This document shows, piece by piece, positions 43,878 to 53,494 of a stretch of 64,000 nt of DNA (positions are counted from its first letter, which is position 1; the number at the start of each line of letters is the position of its first letter). The position numbers and the translations under genes were made by a program. The DNA is taken from positions 372,001-436,000 of the forward strand of contig NZ_FPAA01000001.1 in assembly GCF_900116235.1 (NCBI RefSeq). Reading direction: 5' to 3'. Under the pieces are notes generated by a model. It was not told the DNA's origin and made no database searches. It saw only the letters and a list, made by a program, of their open reading frames with translations. This DNA comes from Marininema halotolerans. GTDB lineage: Bacteria > Bacillota > Bacilli > Thermoactinomycetales > DSM-45169.

Positions 43878-44992
43878 GGGGATGCCTCCTTCGGGATCGT
43901 GATGGGGGTGATGTTAAACCTATCCGTGACAGGCAATTTGCCACTCTCCTCTTCCATAACAAACAGAATGTTGATGGTATGACCATCCTCTTTCCATCGG
44001 GTTAACGCCTTGGCGATATCGTCATCCCAGTAGGCCGTAATCACCTGCACAAGTCCGGGTTGTGTTCGTGGGCGCACTTCCTCCATTAGGGTTGCAAAGG
44101 GAAGGTTGGCACCATTCCGCAATCTCCCTAATGCTTCCTCGACGCGGTTCCAATGTTCTGGCTTATTACCAGGAGCGATCCTTAATGGCCGAACCCCCTG
44201 CCAATTGCCATTGGTATACAACCCATAATGAAGCCCATCTTCTTCAGCATAATCGAACACACTCGCTGCAAGCCGGCACTGAAAGTCGACAAGGCGACTC
44301 ATCGCACCGCTACGATGGTATTTAAAAAACTGTTGATTTAAAAGAAGATAAAGCTGATTCTGAGAAGTCGTTTCAAATTGCTTCACCATCATCTCACCGG
44401 TACGCGCCGTTGCAGACCAATGAATTCTTTTCAACGGATCTCCCACGTGATAGGGACGCACCCCTGCAAGCCGTGAAGGATCTTCTTGATACCACCGACG
44501 AATGGACTTCTCCCCCATCAATTCTTGGTAGATCACCTTCCATCCTGGATGCACAATCCGTTGGGGACGTACAAGAATTTTTCCTTTAGAGTGAACCAAA
44601 TTGCGCTGTTCGCTAAAACCAAAACCATCACTCGTTTTTAGCTCGGTTCCTTCCAGTCGATGAAGACCCCTCTCGCAACATTGCAAGGTAATTTTTCGGA
44701 TGAGTTGTTGTTTGGGGAGTAAGTAGGTCAAGATTCGAAGATGATCGAGAAGATCTTCACCACTTATCATTACAATTCCCTGTGGAAAAGGTTGATTGAC
44801 CTCCACATAGGGCATGGGAAGCCAAGAATGATTGACTAAACGGATCTGAATCTCTAACAAGTCCCCTTCTAAGAGCCTTTGCTGTGGAATATGTAACTCT
44901 ACTTGTACAGCATTGTTACTCACTCGACCCCAAAGCTTCACATACCCATAAAAAACACCAATCATCCCTCCTAACCATAAGAGAATGGTCAT
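43874..44992 (-). CDS. DUF58 domain-containing protein (YeaD-like)
   Basis: 372-residue protein with a membrane-anchored N-terminus (one short helix at about 2-17), a beta-rich region (about 28-150, LVNHSWLPMPYVEVNQPFP) and the DUF58 core with the conserved RRWYQEDPSRLAGVRPYHVGDPLKRIHWSATARTGEMMVKQFE stretch (about 160-205), followed by a von Willebrand A-like fold. Forms a pair with the upstream MoxR ATPase; MoxR proteins act as chaperones that load or activate VWA-type partners. Overlaps moxR and the DUF4129 gene by four bases each. Confidence 0.9.
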   Translation of the reverse strand: MTILLWLGGMIGVFYGYVKLWGRVSNNAVQVELHIPQQRLLEGDLLEIQIRLVNHSWLPMPYVEVNQPFPQGIVMISGEDLLDHLRILTYLLPKQQLIRKITLQCCERGLHRLEGTELKTSDGFGFSEQRNLVHSKGKILVRPQRIVHPGWKVIYQELMGEKSIRRWYQEDPSRLAGVRPYHVGDPLKRIHWSATARTGEMMVKQFETTSQNQLYLLLNQQFFKYHRSGAMSRLVDFQCRLAASVFDYAEEDGLHYGLYTNGNWQGVRPLRIAPGNKPEHWNRVEEALGRLRNGANLPFATLMEEVRPRTQPGLVQVITAYWDDDIAKALTRWKEDGHTINILFVMEEESGKLPVTDRFNITPITIPKEASP

Positions 44993-45960
44993 CGCTTCGT
45001 CGTCTCCACCGCAATGTCATTCTCCACAGGTACAGGCAGTTGTTCCACAATTTCTTGAATCAAATCCTCCTTGCTCTTTTCAATTAAGCGAATGGATGAA
45101 GTAAGCTCCAAACGGTGGGAAAGAACTGAAGGTGCTAAGGTTTTAATATCATCCGGAATGACATAATCGCGACCGCGAATCCCTGCCAATGCCTGTGCCG
45201 CCGACCCAAGCGCAATTGTACCACGAGGAGATACCCCTAGACGAATCTCTTCATGCTCCCGCGTTGCTCGCACAAGATCCAACAAATAACGTTCTACATC
45301 GGCGGTGATGCGTATCTTCTTTGTCGCTTGTTGAGCCGATATCACATCAGCGAGGTTAACGACCTCGGATAAGGAAGCTTCATGATCGACTTCCTTACGA
45401 GAAAGGCGAAAAATTTGGCGTTCTTCTTCAAAAGCAGGGTATCCCAACTGTACCTTCATTAAAAACCGATCCAGTTGAGCTTCAGGCAATGGGAAGGTAC
45501 CATGGGTTTCTACAGGGTTTTGTGTGGCGATAATAAAAAATGGAGTCGCAAGCTTTCGCGTCTCTCCATCCATACTGACTTGTCCCTCCGCCATCGCCTC
45601 CAAAAGAGCCGATTGGGTACGAGGAATCGCACGATTGATTTCATCCACCAAAACTAACGGGTTAAAAAGAGGGCCTTGACGAAAGGAAAATTCCCCCGTC
45701 CGTTGATCAAAGATATTGGTGCCCGTTACATCACTCGGTAATAAATCCGGAGTACACTGGATACGGGAAAATGGCGCCCCAATTGCTACTGCAAGCGATT
45801 TGGCTAACAAGGTCTTCCCGACACCCGGAACATCCTCCAACAACATATGTCCCCCAGCAAAAAGTCCTGCTAAGATTTTTTCAATCACTTCTTTTTGTCC
45901 AATAACCGTCTTTTCCATAATGCCTTGTATTTTTCTAGCTGAATCCTGAATAATATTCAT
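44989..45960 (-). CDS. MoxR family AAA+ ATPase
   Basis: 323-residue AAA+ ATPase. Walker A GVGKT (in LLEDVPGVGKTLLA, about 40-53), Walker B VLVDEINR (about 105-112), sensor 1 IIATQNP and sensor 2 motif SPRGTIAL (about 230-237). MoxR ATPases are chaperones for VWA-domain partners. First gene of the operon with the DUF58 and DUF4129 genes. GGGAGGATC precedes ATG 45960. The upstream region contains AT-rich sequence with a TATAGT-like -10 at about 46015. Confidence 0.93.
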   Translation of the reverse strand: MNIIQDSARKIQGIMEKTVIGQKEVIEKILAGLFAGGHMLLEDVPGVGKTLLAKSLAVAIGAPFSRIQCTPDLLPSDVTGTNIFDQRTGEFSFRQGPLFNPLVLVDEINRAIPRTQSALLEAMAEGQVSMDGETRKLATPFFIIATQNPVETHGTFPLPEAQLDRFLMKVQLGYPAFEEERQIFRLSRKEVDHEASLSEVVNLADVISAQQATKKIRITADVERYLLDLVRATREHEEIRLGVSPRGTIALGSAAQALAGIRGRDYVIPDDIKTLAPSVLSHRLELTSSIRLIEKSKEDLIQEIVEQLPVPVENDIAVETTKR

Positions 45961-46134
45961 TAATGATCCTCCCTTGTTGAATTTATAAAACTAAAATAAT
46001 TATCTATTAAGTTTACTATACTCTTACCTAAAGTGCTCGTTTTGCAAGTGTCACCGTATAGATATTTCTCAAGTTAATAGCAATCGACCTTTGCTCTTCA
46101 TATGATTTTTCCCATTATAAAACTTACCCAATAT

Positions 46135-46854
46135 TTAAAATCGGTACAATTCCTTACAGTCTTTATCAAACTCGACCCTTCGATAGGCATAGGGCGAAAC
46201 CCAGTCTACCATAACATCATCTTTCCAAAAGGATGCCTGGATATAGAAGGGAGCACGGATCGGTCTTTTTAGTGTTCCACTTAGTTCGGTTCTCTCGACG
46301 CCTTCTTTGTGATAAAAATCAACAATGGTCGGATCGGTTAGATCATCTGGATATGGGTCTTCATTTTTATTATGTACTGTTAATTCCCAACTTCCCTTTT
46401 GGCGTTCGATCCCAATTAATTTCGCAATAATCGTGATTTTATCTGGCTTGCATTGATAATCTATTTTTATTCCAGGTATTTGAATCATCTTCTTTGACCT
46501 TAATCGAATCTTCTTTCCATTAGCCTCTCCTTGAAATGTCATGTACAGCGTATAACTTTTCCCCGGAGGTAGACGTTTGAGCTTTGGTTCAATCTCACTA
46601 CCCTCAAATTGATCATATACTATGGGATTCTTCGTTTTTTTTTCGATTCTGCGCCCATTTATCTGAAAGGTAAACATCCCATCTATATTTTTGACAGTGC
46701 GACGATTCTTAAGAATATTAGTATTAATATAAATTTTATCTTGGTCCATACCATAGCTTGCACTTCCATCTAGTTCATAGGGCAAGCCTTGATCAACCTC
46801 TGCTCTACATCCACAGAGGATAATGAATATCAAACCCATCAATAAATATCTCAT
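46135..46854 (-). CDS. Putative lipoprotein, unknown function
   Basis: 239-residue protein with a short signal (MRYLLMGLIFIILCGC) and a lipobox-like ILCGC giving an N-terminal Cys near residue 14-16. The mature protein is beta-rich and basic, with several strands ending in polar loops: KIYINTNILKNRR, MFTFQINGRRIE, SYTLYMTFQGEANGKKI, SWELTVHNKNEDPYPDD. The second half may be an Ig-like domain. No catalytic motif. GGAGAG precedes ATG 46854. Not part of an operon: 175 bases separate it from moxR, transcribed in the same direction, and nothing precedes it on its strand for 333 bases. Confidence 0.68.
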   Translation of the reverse strand: MRYLLMGLIFIILCGCRAEVDQGLPYELDGSASYGMDQDKIYINTNILKNRRTVKNIDGMFTFQINGRRIEKKTKNPIVYDQFEGSEIEPKLKRLPPGKSYTLYMTFQGEANGKKIRLRSKKMIQIPGIKIDYQCKPDKITIIAKLIGIERQKGSWELTVHNKNEDPYPDDLTDPTIVDFYHKEGVERTELSGTLKRPIRAPFYIQASFWKDDVMVDWVSPYAYRRVEFDKDCKELYRF

Positions 46855-47192
46855 CGCTTTTCACTCTCCTTCAATTAATTCTAATTATACCGATTATCCA
46901 AGCTAAGCTCCTCCCTTCGCTATAGCCAAACTCCGCCTCTCGATGGATGTGCGATCTTAAGCCTCATGCTAAACTGAATCCACTTCTTCATTTACCATGT
47001 TACTATTTCGTTCATCCCGCAAATTAAGGAAAATTGTTCCTATCTACTAACAATAATCTGCGGAAGGAAGAAGTGTTCGCTATTGGCATACAATAAAGTG
47101 AAGTGAAAATAAGTAAGGGAACCTCCCTTTAATGAGCGTTTACTTACTCTTATGCATCCCACTTTTTTACACAGGATTCGAGGAGGAACCCT
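46855..47192. other. Divergent promoter region between lipoprotein and DrrA-type genes
   Basis: No gene. It contains an imperfect inverted repeat at 47017-47063 (ccgcaaatta...taatctgcgg, with an inner attgtt/aacaat), about 130 bases before the ATP-binding protein gene. This is a candidate operator or RNA structure. Confidence 0.45.
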
Positions 47193-48188
47193 ATGAAAAC
47201 CGATGATAAGTGGGCAGTAGAAGCTCACGGACTTGTTAAAACCTTTGGTGAAAATCGCGCAGTCAATGGTGTTGATCTTACCGTACCCGCTGGATCCATC
47301 TATGGTGTACTGGGTCCAAATGGTGCCGGTAAAACCACTACCATCCGTATGCTAGCAACCCTCCTACAACCCGATGCCGGATCGGCACGAATTTTTGGAC
47401 ACGATGTTGTGAAGGAACCGCAGATTGTAAGGCAGTTGATTGGCGTGACGGGTCAGTATGCCTCAGTGGATGAATCACTAAGTGCGACAGAAAATCTGAT
47501 TATTTTTTCACGCTTGTTAGGACTGGGACGTGCCGAAGCAAAGCAAAAGGCAAAGGACTTGCTCGAGGAATTTGGATTAACGGAAGCTGCACGACGTCCA
47601 TTAAAACATTTTTCCGGGGGGATGCGACGCCGATTGGATTTAGCAGCAAGCTTGATTGCACAGCCCCCTCTGATCTTCTTAGATGAACCAACGACTGGCC
47701 TTGATCCCCGCACACGGAATCAAATGTGGGAGACGATCCGTCGCTTGGTGGATCAGGGATCCACTGTTCTCTTAACCACGCAATACTTACAAGAAGCCGA
47801 TGAACTAGCGGATCGAATTGCTGTGATTGATAAAGGTCAAGTGGTTGCAGAAGGCACAGCCGATGAACTAAAGGCATCCATCGGGAATTCAACCTTGCAT
47901 TTGCAAATCAAAAACCCAGAGGATACGGCAGTTGCCCGACAGCGGATTGAACAAGTGCTTCAAGTACAAACAAAGATGTCTTCCCTCGATGGAAAAATTA
48001 CAGCACCCATGACAGATGCTGATCGCGTGACGGATCTATTAATTTCACTTCGCGAGGCGAACATCCACCTCGCTGAGTTGAGTGTGCAAAAACCCACACT
48101 TGATGAAGTCTTTTTAACCATTACCGGTGAAGATCAATCAAAGGAATCATCTAAAAAAACGAAGAATGTAGAGGAGGTGTCCGCATGA
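47193..48188 (+). CDS. ABC transporter ATP-binding protein, DrrA type
   Basis: 331-residue ATPase of the daunorubicin-resistance DrrA group. Walker A GPNGAGKTT (about 44-52), signature FSGGMRRRLDLA (about 140-151), Walker B LIFLDEPTTGLDPRTR (about 159-174), H-loop replaced by Q in LTTQYLQEADELADR as usual for this group, and the C-terminal KPTLDEVFLTITG motif characteristic of DrrA. GAGGAGG precedes ATG 47193. It overlaps the permease gene by four bases. Exports hydrophobic compounds or drugs; actual substrate unknown. Confidence 0.93.
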   Translation: MKTDDKWAVEAHGLVKTFGENRAVNGVDLTVPAGSIYGVLGPNGAGKTTTIRMLATLLQPDAGSARIFGHDVVKEPQIVRQLIGVTGQYASVDESLSATENLIIFSRLLGLGRAEAKQKAKDLLEEFGLTEAARRPLKHFSGGMRRRLDLAASLIAQPPLIFLDEPTTGLDPRTRNQMWETIRRLVDQGSTVLLTTQYLQEADELADRIAVIDKGQVVAEGTADELKASIGNSTLHLQIKNPEDTAVARQRIEQVLQVQTKMSSLDGKITAPMTDADRVTDLLISLREANIHLAELSVQKPTLDEVFLTITGEDQSKESSKKTKNVEEVSA

Positions 48189-48997
48189 GTCGTTCAACCA
48201 TTTCACCGACCACCCATCAGCTAAAAAACCACACAAGCGTAACACAAACGATTCGACACTCTTTAACCATGGCCTATCGCGGTCTTCTTAAGATCCGGCG
48301 TACTCCTGAACAATTATTTGATGTCACCCTCCAACCCATTATCTTCACCCTCATGTTCACCTATATTTTTGGTGGGGCGATCTCAGGAAATGTGCATAAC
48401 TATTTGCCAGTCATTATTCCCGGAATCCTCGTGCAAACCGTCATTACCACATCCATCGTAACCGGTGTACAGTTACGAGAAGATATGGATAAAGGAGTTT
48501 TTGATCGCTTTAAATCGCTTCCTATCGCCCGTATTTCCCCATTAGCTGGGGCACTACTAGCAGACACAATTCGATACACCATTGCAACGGTACTCACTTT
48601 CACAATGGGATATCTCATGGGTTACCGACCGGATGGGGGCATTGGCTATGTGGCAATCGCAGGTCTCCTCGTAATCCTTTGTTCTTGGGCTATTAGTTGG
48701 ATCTTTGCTTTTTTCGGTGTCATCGCGCGTACTGCATCCAGTGTTCAAGGTATCTCCATGTTGGTTTTGTTCCCACTAACTTTCCTCTCAAATGCGTATG
48801 TACCCGTCAAAACCATGCCCGATTGGCTTCAATGGTTTGTCAACATCAATCCCATCTCCCATCTTGTGACAGCGGTTCGGGAATTAGCAAACTCCGGTGT
48901 GATTGGTTGGGATCTTATGATTTCTCTCATCGGGTCGGCAGTAATCGTGCTGATCTTTGCCCCTCTCACTGTACGCGCCTATATGCGCCGAACATAA
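48185..48997 (+). CDS. ABC-2 type permease, DrrB type
   Basis: 270-residue membrane protein with six predicted helices. The central GVQLREDMDKGVFDRFKSLPIARISPLAGALLADTIRY segment and the final PISHLVTAVRELANSG stretch are typical of DrrB/ABC2_membrane permeases. The PLTFLSNAYVPVKTMPDWLQWFVNINP motif precedes the last helices. The start codon ATG 48185 overlaps the end of the ATPase gene, so both subunits are made together. A strong terminator ends the two-gene operon. Confidence 0.92.
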   Translation: MSRSTISPTTHQLKNHTSVTQTIRHSLTMAYRGLLKIRRTPEQLFDVTLQPIIFTLMFTYIFGGAISGNVHNYLPVIIPGILVQTVITTSIVTGVQLREDMDKGVFDRFKSLPIARISPLAGALLADTIRYTIATVLTFTMGYLMGYRPDGGIGYVAIAGLLVILCSWAISWIFAFFGVIARTASSVQGISMLVLFPLTFLSNAYVPVKTMPDWLQWFVNINPISHLVTAVRELANSGVIGWDLMISLIGSAVIVLIFAPLTVRAYMRRT

Positions 48998-49039
48998 ATC
49001 TTGCCCCATTCCCACTCAAATCGAATCGATGATCCAGCA

Positions 49040-49075
49040 AAAAACCCGAATGAGGTAATCCTCATCCGGGTTTTT
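49040..49075. terminator. Bidirectional terminator
   Basis: Near-perfect repeat aaaaacccgaatgagg / cctcatccgggttttt around a 4-base loop, between the DrrB-type gene (+) and the XapX gene (-). Confidence 0.92.
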
Positions 49076-49077
49076 GT

Positions 49078-49278
49078 CTATGTGAACCATCCTTGAATCC
49101 ATTGAATCAAGCCTTTTCCACCCTCAAACCAGCTGATCAATTGATATCCAAGGTAAATACCGATTATCCCTAACACCCCTGATAATGCTGGTGGCGCAGG
49201 GATGGGGAGCCGAAGGAGCGCGAAGAGTACACCGACGATCCCACCTGATAATAACGAAAGTAAATAAATTTTCATCAT
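49078..49278 (-). CDS. XapX domain-containing small membrane protein
   Basis: 66-residue protein with two membrane helices (about 3-22 and 33-50) and the XapX/DUF1427 pattern (LSGGIVGVLFALLRLPIPAPPALSGVLGIIGIYLGYQL). The Pro-rich loop IPAPPALSG is the family mark. Function unknown; members occur near xanthosine-uptake genes in enterobacteria and elsewhere alone. It follows argS on the same strand by 64 bases but has its own good start. Confidence 0.9.
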   Translation of the reverse strand: MMKIYLLSLLSGGIVGVLFALLRLPIPAPPALSGVLGIIGIYLGYQLISWFEGGKGLIQWIQGWFT

Positions 49279-49342
49279 TTCTCAAGGGGACAGAACTCGC
49301 TGATTCCCCTTCGTATTCCTCCTTCATTCCTTCATGTCTACA

Positions 49343-51013
49343 CTACATTGTTTCCGGTGCGTTCACACTGATGAGGTTTAACCCATTTTTCAATACTTGA
49401 GCGGTTGCAAGGTATAACGAAAGACGGGCACGCGTTACCTTTTCGTCCTCTTGAATCACTCGATGGGCATTGTAATAGCTATGAAATTGACCGGCAAGTT
49501 CAAATAGATAGCGCACGATGCGATGGGGAGCCATCTGCTCGGCAGCGGTACCCACTTCACTAGAAAACTCAGCCAACTTCTGCAAAAGATCATATTCTTG
49601 TTCCAGTATTAAAGCTGAGAGGCTTTCTTCATCAAATTGCACAGTCAATCCGCGCTCTTTTGCCTGGCGGAAAACACTGTTGATTCGAGCATGGGCATAT
49701 TGAACATAAAACACAGGATTTTCATTGGATTGGGTAACTGCCAGATCCATATCAAAATCAAGATGCGAGTCGGAACTGCGGGAGGCGAAGATGTAACGGG
49801 TAGCATCTACCCCCACCTCTTCCATCAATTCCACCAGAGTAATCGCTTTACCCGTCCGTTTCGACATTTTAACCAATTCGCCACCCTGGTATAACTTGAC
49901 CATCTGAGTAACTAGGAAGGTCAGTTTATCCGGGTCAAAGTCGAGGGCGCTCATCGCTGCTTTCATCCGTGGAATATAGCCGTGATGATCCGCACCAAAG
50001 ATATCGATGATCCGATCATATCCCCGATTATACTTGTCGCGATGATAAGCAATGTCCGGTGTAATATAGGTATAAGAACCATCTTGTTTGACTAACACCC
50101 GATCCTTATCATCACCATAGTCCGTCGATTTCAACCATATGGCGCCATCTTTTTCATAGGTTTTTCCTAGACGCTCTAATTCGTTGAGGGATTCCTCTAC
50201 CGCCTTGGATTGATGGAGCGCTGTCTCAGAGAACCAACTATCAAAGTGCACCCGAAACTTCGCAAGATCTTCTTTGATTTTCTCTAGCAACCGTTCAAGG
50301 CCATACTTGCGAAAGATCTGATACCGTTCTTCCGCATCCAACTGGATGAAGCGGTCCCCTTCATCTTTAACCAATTGCTCCGCCATCTCGATAATATCGC
50401 GCCCCCGGTAACCATCCTCAGGGAACTCCGACTCTAATTGTAGGGCTTCCCGATAGCGCGCTTCCAGGGAGAGGGTCATATTATGGATCTGGTTACCTGC
50501 ATCATTGATGTAATATTCACGGGTAACAGCAAATCCGGCCCGCTCCATCACTCGACAGAGAACATCCCCAAAGGCAGCTCCCCGGGCATGACCAAGGTGA
50601 AGACTCCCCGTAGGATTGGCACTCACAAACTCCACGAGCACTTTTTGCCCTTGCCCAGCACTGGATATTCCATAGTCATTTGCTTGCTTTATCACATCGG
50701 TAACCACTTCTGTCAACACAGAACGGTCCACAAAGAAATTGATAAAACCAGGACCTGCAATCTCTACTTCCCGAATGTGAGCTTTTCGTCGATCAATTCC
50801 CTCAACAATCGCCTCAGCAATTTGACGAGGGTTTTTACGTGCGATTCGGGTTAATTGCATAGCCATATTGGTTGCTAAATCCCCATGTGCCTTTTCACGA
50901 GGAACTTCGAGTACCACATCAGGTAACTGACTCTCCTCAGCCAACCCTGCTCGGATCACAGCCTGGCGAATCTCTTGTTTTAAGTTCTCTTTCATCTGTT
51001 CCAAGATATTCAT
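49343..51013 (-). CDS. argS: Arginyl-tRNA synthetase
   Basis: 556-residue class I aminoacyl-tRNA synthetase that charges tRNA-Arg. The N-terminal Add-1 domain, the HIGH-like motif HLGHARG (in [18 protein letters not shown]), the KMSKRTG motif and the C-terminal anticodon-binding DALR domain ([16 protein letters not shown]) are all present. ATG 51013 is chosen because GGAGGAGG lies nine bases upstream; a longer frame from ATG 51073 would overlap ywiB. It follows ywiB by only four bases, the same order as in Bacillus (ywiB-argS). Confidence 0.97.
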   Translation of the reverse strand: MNILEQMKENLKQEIRQAVIRAGLAEESQLPDVVLEVPREKAHGDLATNMAMQLTRIARKNPRQIAEAIVEGIDRRKAHIREVEIAGPGFINFFVDRSVLTEVVTDVIKQANDYGISSAGQGQKVLVEFVSANPTGSLHLGHARGAAFGDVLCRVMERAGFAVTREYYINDAGNQIHNMTLSLEARYREALQLESEFPEDGYRGRDIIEMAEQLVKDEGDRFIQLDAEERYQIFRKYGLERLLEKIKEDLAKFRVHFDSWFSETALHQSKAVEESLNELERLGKTYEKDGAIWLKSTDYGDDKDRVLVKQDGSYTYITPDIAYHRDKYNRGYDRIIDIFGADHHGYIPRMKAAMSALDFDPDKLTFLVTQMVKLYQGGELVKMSKRTGKAITLVELMEEVGVDATRYIFASRSSDSHLDFDMDLAVTQSNENPVFYVQYAHARINSVFRQAKERGLTVQFDEESLSALILEQEYDLLQKLAEFSSEVGTAAEQMAPHRIVRYLFELAGQFHSYYNAHRVIQEDEKVTRARLSLYLATAQVLKNGLNLISVNAPETM

Positions 51014-51017
51014 TTTA

Positions 51018-51443
51018 TTAAGCCTCCTCCTTCCATTGAATATGAAGTAGATATGAGCCCATCGCTTCGCCACCCATCGCTAAACGGAAGGATAAGCGAA
51101 TGTTTCCCCCATCGTCTTCCTTTTCTCGATCATATTCAAGGGTTTCTACTTCCGTTTCAGAAACGCCACCCGGAATTTCAATGCGACTATAGGTTTTTTG
51201 ATCCAAACGATACGTTTGACGGTAATTGACTACCCCTTGCCGAATAACAATTGCCTCATCACTACCGGCTTTTACTGTCGTTTGTACTTGATCAGAAGAC
51301 TCTTTGGATCCTTCTTTATATTTCAGTACCCAATAGCGGTCTCTTTCTTCAAAGGACCCTTCTAATTGTTGCTCAATGACTTCTCCGTCCCCTTCTTCAG
51401 AGGAATGGACTGTGGAATGAATCGCTAATTGTACAGGTTTCAC
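51018..51443 (-). CDS. ywiB: DUF1934 family protein (YwiB)
   Basis: 141-residue beta-barrel (calycin-like) protein of the DUF1934 family, directly upstream of argS, as in Bacillus. The sequence shows the expected short strands: [48 protein letters not shown] and [24 protein letters not shown]. It starts with GTG 51443; the ribosome-binding site is weak (GGAAAG close to the start, GGAGT further upstream). Cytoplasmic; function unknown. Confidence 0.88.
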   Translation of the reverse strand: MKPVQLAIHSTVHSSEEGDGEVIEQQLEGSFEERDRYWVLKYKEGSKESSDQVQTTVKAGSDEAIVIRQGVVNYRQTYRLDQKTYSRIEIPGGVSETEVETLEYDREKEDDGGNIRLSFRLAMGGEAMGSYLLHIQWKEEA

Positions 51444-51496
51444 CTTTCCACGTCGACTCCTTTCTTTAATCGATCATTTACCCCGTGCACTCTTCA

Positions 51497-52375
51497 TTAT
51501 CGAAAAAATCCGATCAACATTTCACGGATCACCTTCGCCGCCACAATCGCTGTTTGATCACTTTGATCATAGGCTGGAGCCACTTCGACTAAATCAGCAC
51601 CGACCACTTGCACATCCGAGCCTGCAATCGCATGAATCGATGCTATCAATTCACGTGAACTAATTCCACCAGGCTCTTGGGTACCTGTCCCTGGGGCATA
51701 AGCCGGATCAAGTACATCAATATCCACGGTTACATAGACCCGTCGCCCTGCCAATTGTGGAAGGGCTTTTTGTAATGGAGAAAGGACCTCAAAAGGGTGA
51801 AAATGAATGCCTCCCTGCTCGGCATATTCAAACTCCTCTTTTGTTCCCGAGCGAATCCCAAACTGGTACACATTCTCTTCACCGATGAGCTCCGCAATTT
51901 TGCGAAGAGGGGTTGCATGGGAGTACTCTTCGCCTTCATAGTCCGTACGCAAATCCGCATGGGCATCCAAATGAATAATGGCTAGATCAGGGTATTGCTT
52001 GTACACTTCGCGCACAACTGGCCAAGTTACTAAGTGCTCGCCACCGATCCCCAAGGGTATTTTCTTCTGCTCAAGTACCCTTGCAACAAATTCACCGATC
52101 TGTGCAATACTTTTCTCCGGATTTCCAAAAGCGAGGGGAATGTCTCCTGCATCATAATAGGTCCCATCCGTCAATTCTCTGCGAAGATACGGGCTGTATT
52201 CTTCTAGCACGAGGGAAACCTCTCGCACACGTTTAGGTCCAAACCGCGACCCCGGACGAAAACTGACCGTCCAATCCATTGGCATACCATATATCACCGT
52301 GCTCGCCTTCTCTAAATCGGTGCTTGCCCCGATAAACACGTTGCCTGAATAGGCTTCATCAAAACGCATGCTCAC
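51497..52375 (-). CDS. speB: Agmatinase
   Basis: 292-residue ureohydrolase that hydrolyses agmatine to putrescine and urea. The binuclear manganese ligands are seen in GGEH, DAHADLR (D-x-H-x-D) and [15 protein letters not shown] (D-x-D). The N-terminal [18 protein letters not shown] loop is typical of the bacterial agmatinase/SpeB group. It overlaps speE by four bases, forming a speE-speB operon for polyamine synthesis as in Bacillus. Confidence 0.94.
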   Translation of the reverse strand: MSMRFDEAYSGNVFIGASTDLEKASTVIYGMPMDWTVSFRPGSRFGPKRVREVSLVLEEYSPYLRRELTDGTYYDAGDIPLAFGNPEKSIAQIGEFVARVLEQKKIPLGIGGEHLVTWPVVREVYKQYPDLAIIHLDAHADLRTDYEGEEYSHATPLRKIAELIGEENVYQFGIRSGTKEEFEYAEQGGIHFHPFEVLSPLQKALPQLAGRRVYVTVDIDVLDPAYAPGTGTQEPGGISSRELIASIHAIAGSDVQVVGADLVEVAPAYDQSDQTAIVAAKVIREMLIGFFR

Positions 52376-53214
52376 TTCTCCCCTTGTGTTAACCCCTCAA
52401 CAAAGCGAGGTAATTTAAAGAGTGCATGGAAGAGGTCGGGTTGAAAGTACTTCGTATCCAACTCAGGGAGCTGGGACATTTCAACATCGAGAGGGTCTTT
52501 TCCTTTGGAACCCAACGTAAAGCTCCATAGACCACTTGGATAGGTTGGAATGCTCGCTGTATAGAGACGAGCGACTGGGAAGATCCCAGAAATATCTTGA
52601 TAGACTTGAGCGATCAACTCTCGGTTAAACCATGGGGACTCCGTTTGGGCAACCATGATGCCATCGGGTTTCAATGCTTCATATATTCCTTGATAGAAGG
52701 GTTTTTGGAATAGACCCACCGCGGGACCAACAGGCTCCGTGGAATCCACCAAAATCACATCGTACTCTCCTTTATGAGCTTCAATATGTTGAATGCCATC
52801 GGCGACTTGGATATCGACCCGTTCATCAGAGAGCGCTCCGGCAATGGCAGGAAAATATTCGCGTGATACCTCGATTACACGCCCATCAATCTCACACAAA
52901 ACGGCTTTTTCCACCGAAGGGTGCTTTAAAACTTCACGGATAACCCCACCATCTCCACCGCCGACAACTAGCACTTTCTTTGGGTTTGGATGTGTAGACA
53001 TTCCCACATGGGTTAGCATCTCATGATAAACAAATTCATCCTTATCCGTTGTCATGACCATTCCATCTAAGATCAACATCCGACCAAAGGTTTTGGTCTC
53101 GATTACATCCATGCTTTGAAAATCCGTTTGTTCATGATGCAGCGTACGTGAGATTTTACTCGTTATGCCGTGATCTGGCGTTTGTTTTTCGGTATACCAT
53201 AATTCCATGTCCAT
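52372..53214 (-). CDS. speE: Spermidine synthase
   Basis: 280-residue aminopropyltransferase that makes spermidine from putrescine and decarboxylated SAM. Motifs: N-terminal [36 protein letters not shown], the SAM-type [20 protein letters not shown] loop, and [19 protein letters not shown] precedes ATG 53214 (alternative ATG six bases later). First gene of speE-speB; divergently placed from pbpG exactly as the ywhE-speEB neighbourhood of B. subtilis. Confidence 0.96.
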   Translation of the reverse strand: MDMELWYTEKQTPDHGITSKISRTLHHEQTDFQSMDVIETKTFGRMLILDGMVMTTDKDEFVYHEMLTHVGMSTHPNPKKVLVVGGGDGGVIREVLKHPSVEKAVLCEIDGRVIEVSREYFPAIAGALSDERVDIQVADGIQHIEAHKGEYDVILVDSTEPVGPAVGLFQKPFYQGIYEALKPDGIMVAQTESPWFNRELIAQVYQDISGIFPVARLYTASIPTYPSGLWSFTLGSKGKDPLDVEMSQLPELDTKYFQPDLFHALFKLPRFVEGLTQGEK

Positions 53215-53494
53215 GATCCTATCTCCTTTTCATGTGGGTCCAACGTGATGCCACGCTCCCAATAAGAACCTTCCTATAGAATAAAGCAATCCAACCAAGC
53301 AGACAATCATGTTCCTTAACGAAATTTGCAACCTTATCAACAAAGGTTTTCTCTCTCGATCTTGGTCAATTGGAATCATTCCTTAACTTCTTCCGCATAA
53401 CATCAGAAATCCGTTCTCATACTAACAAGGATTACCAAGTGAGGGGGAATTTGAACCCCGCACGCTATCCTTTAGTAAAGAGGGGGCCGAACCG

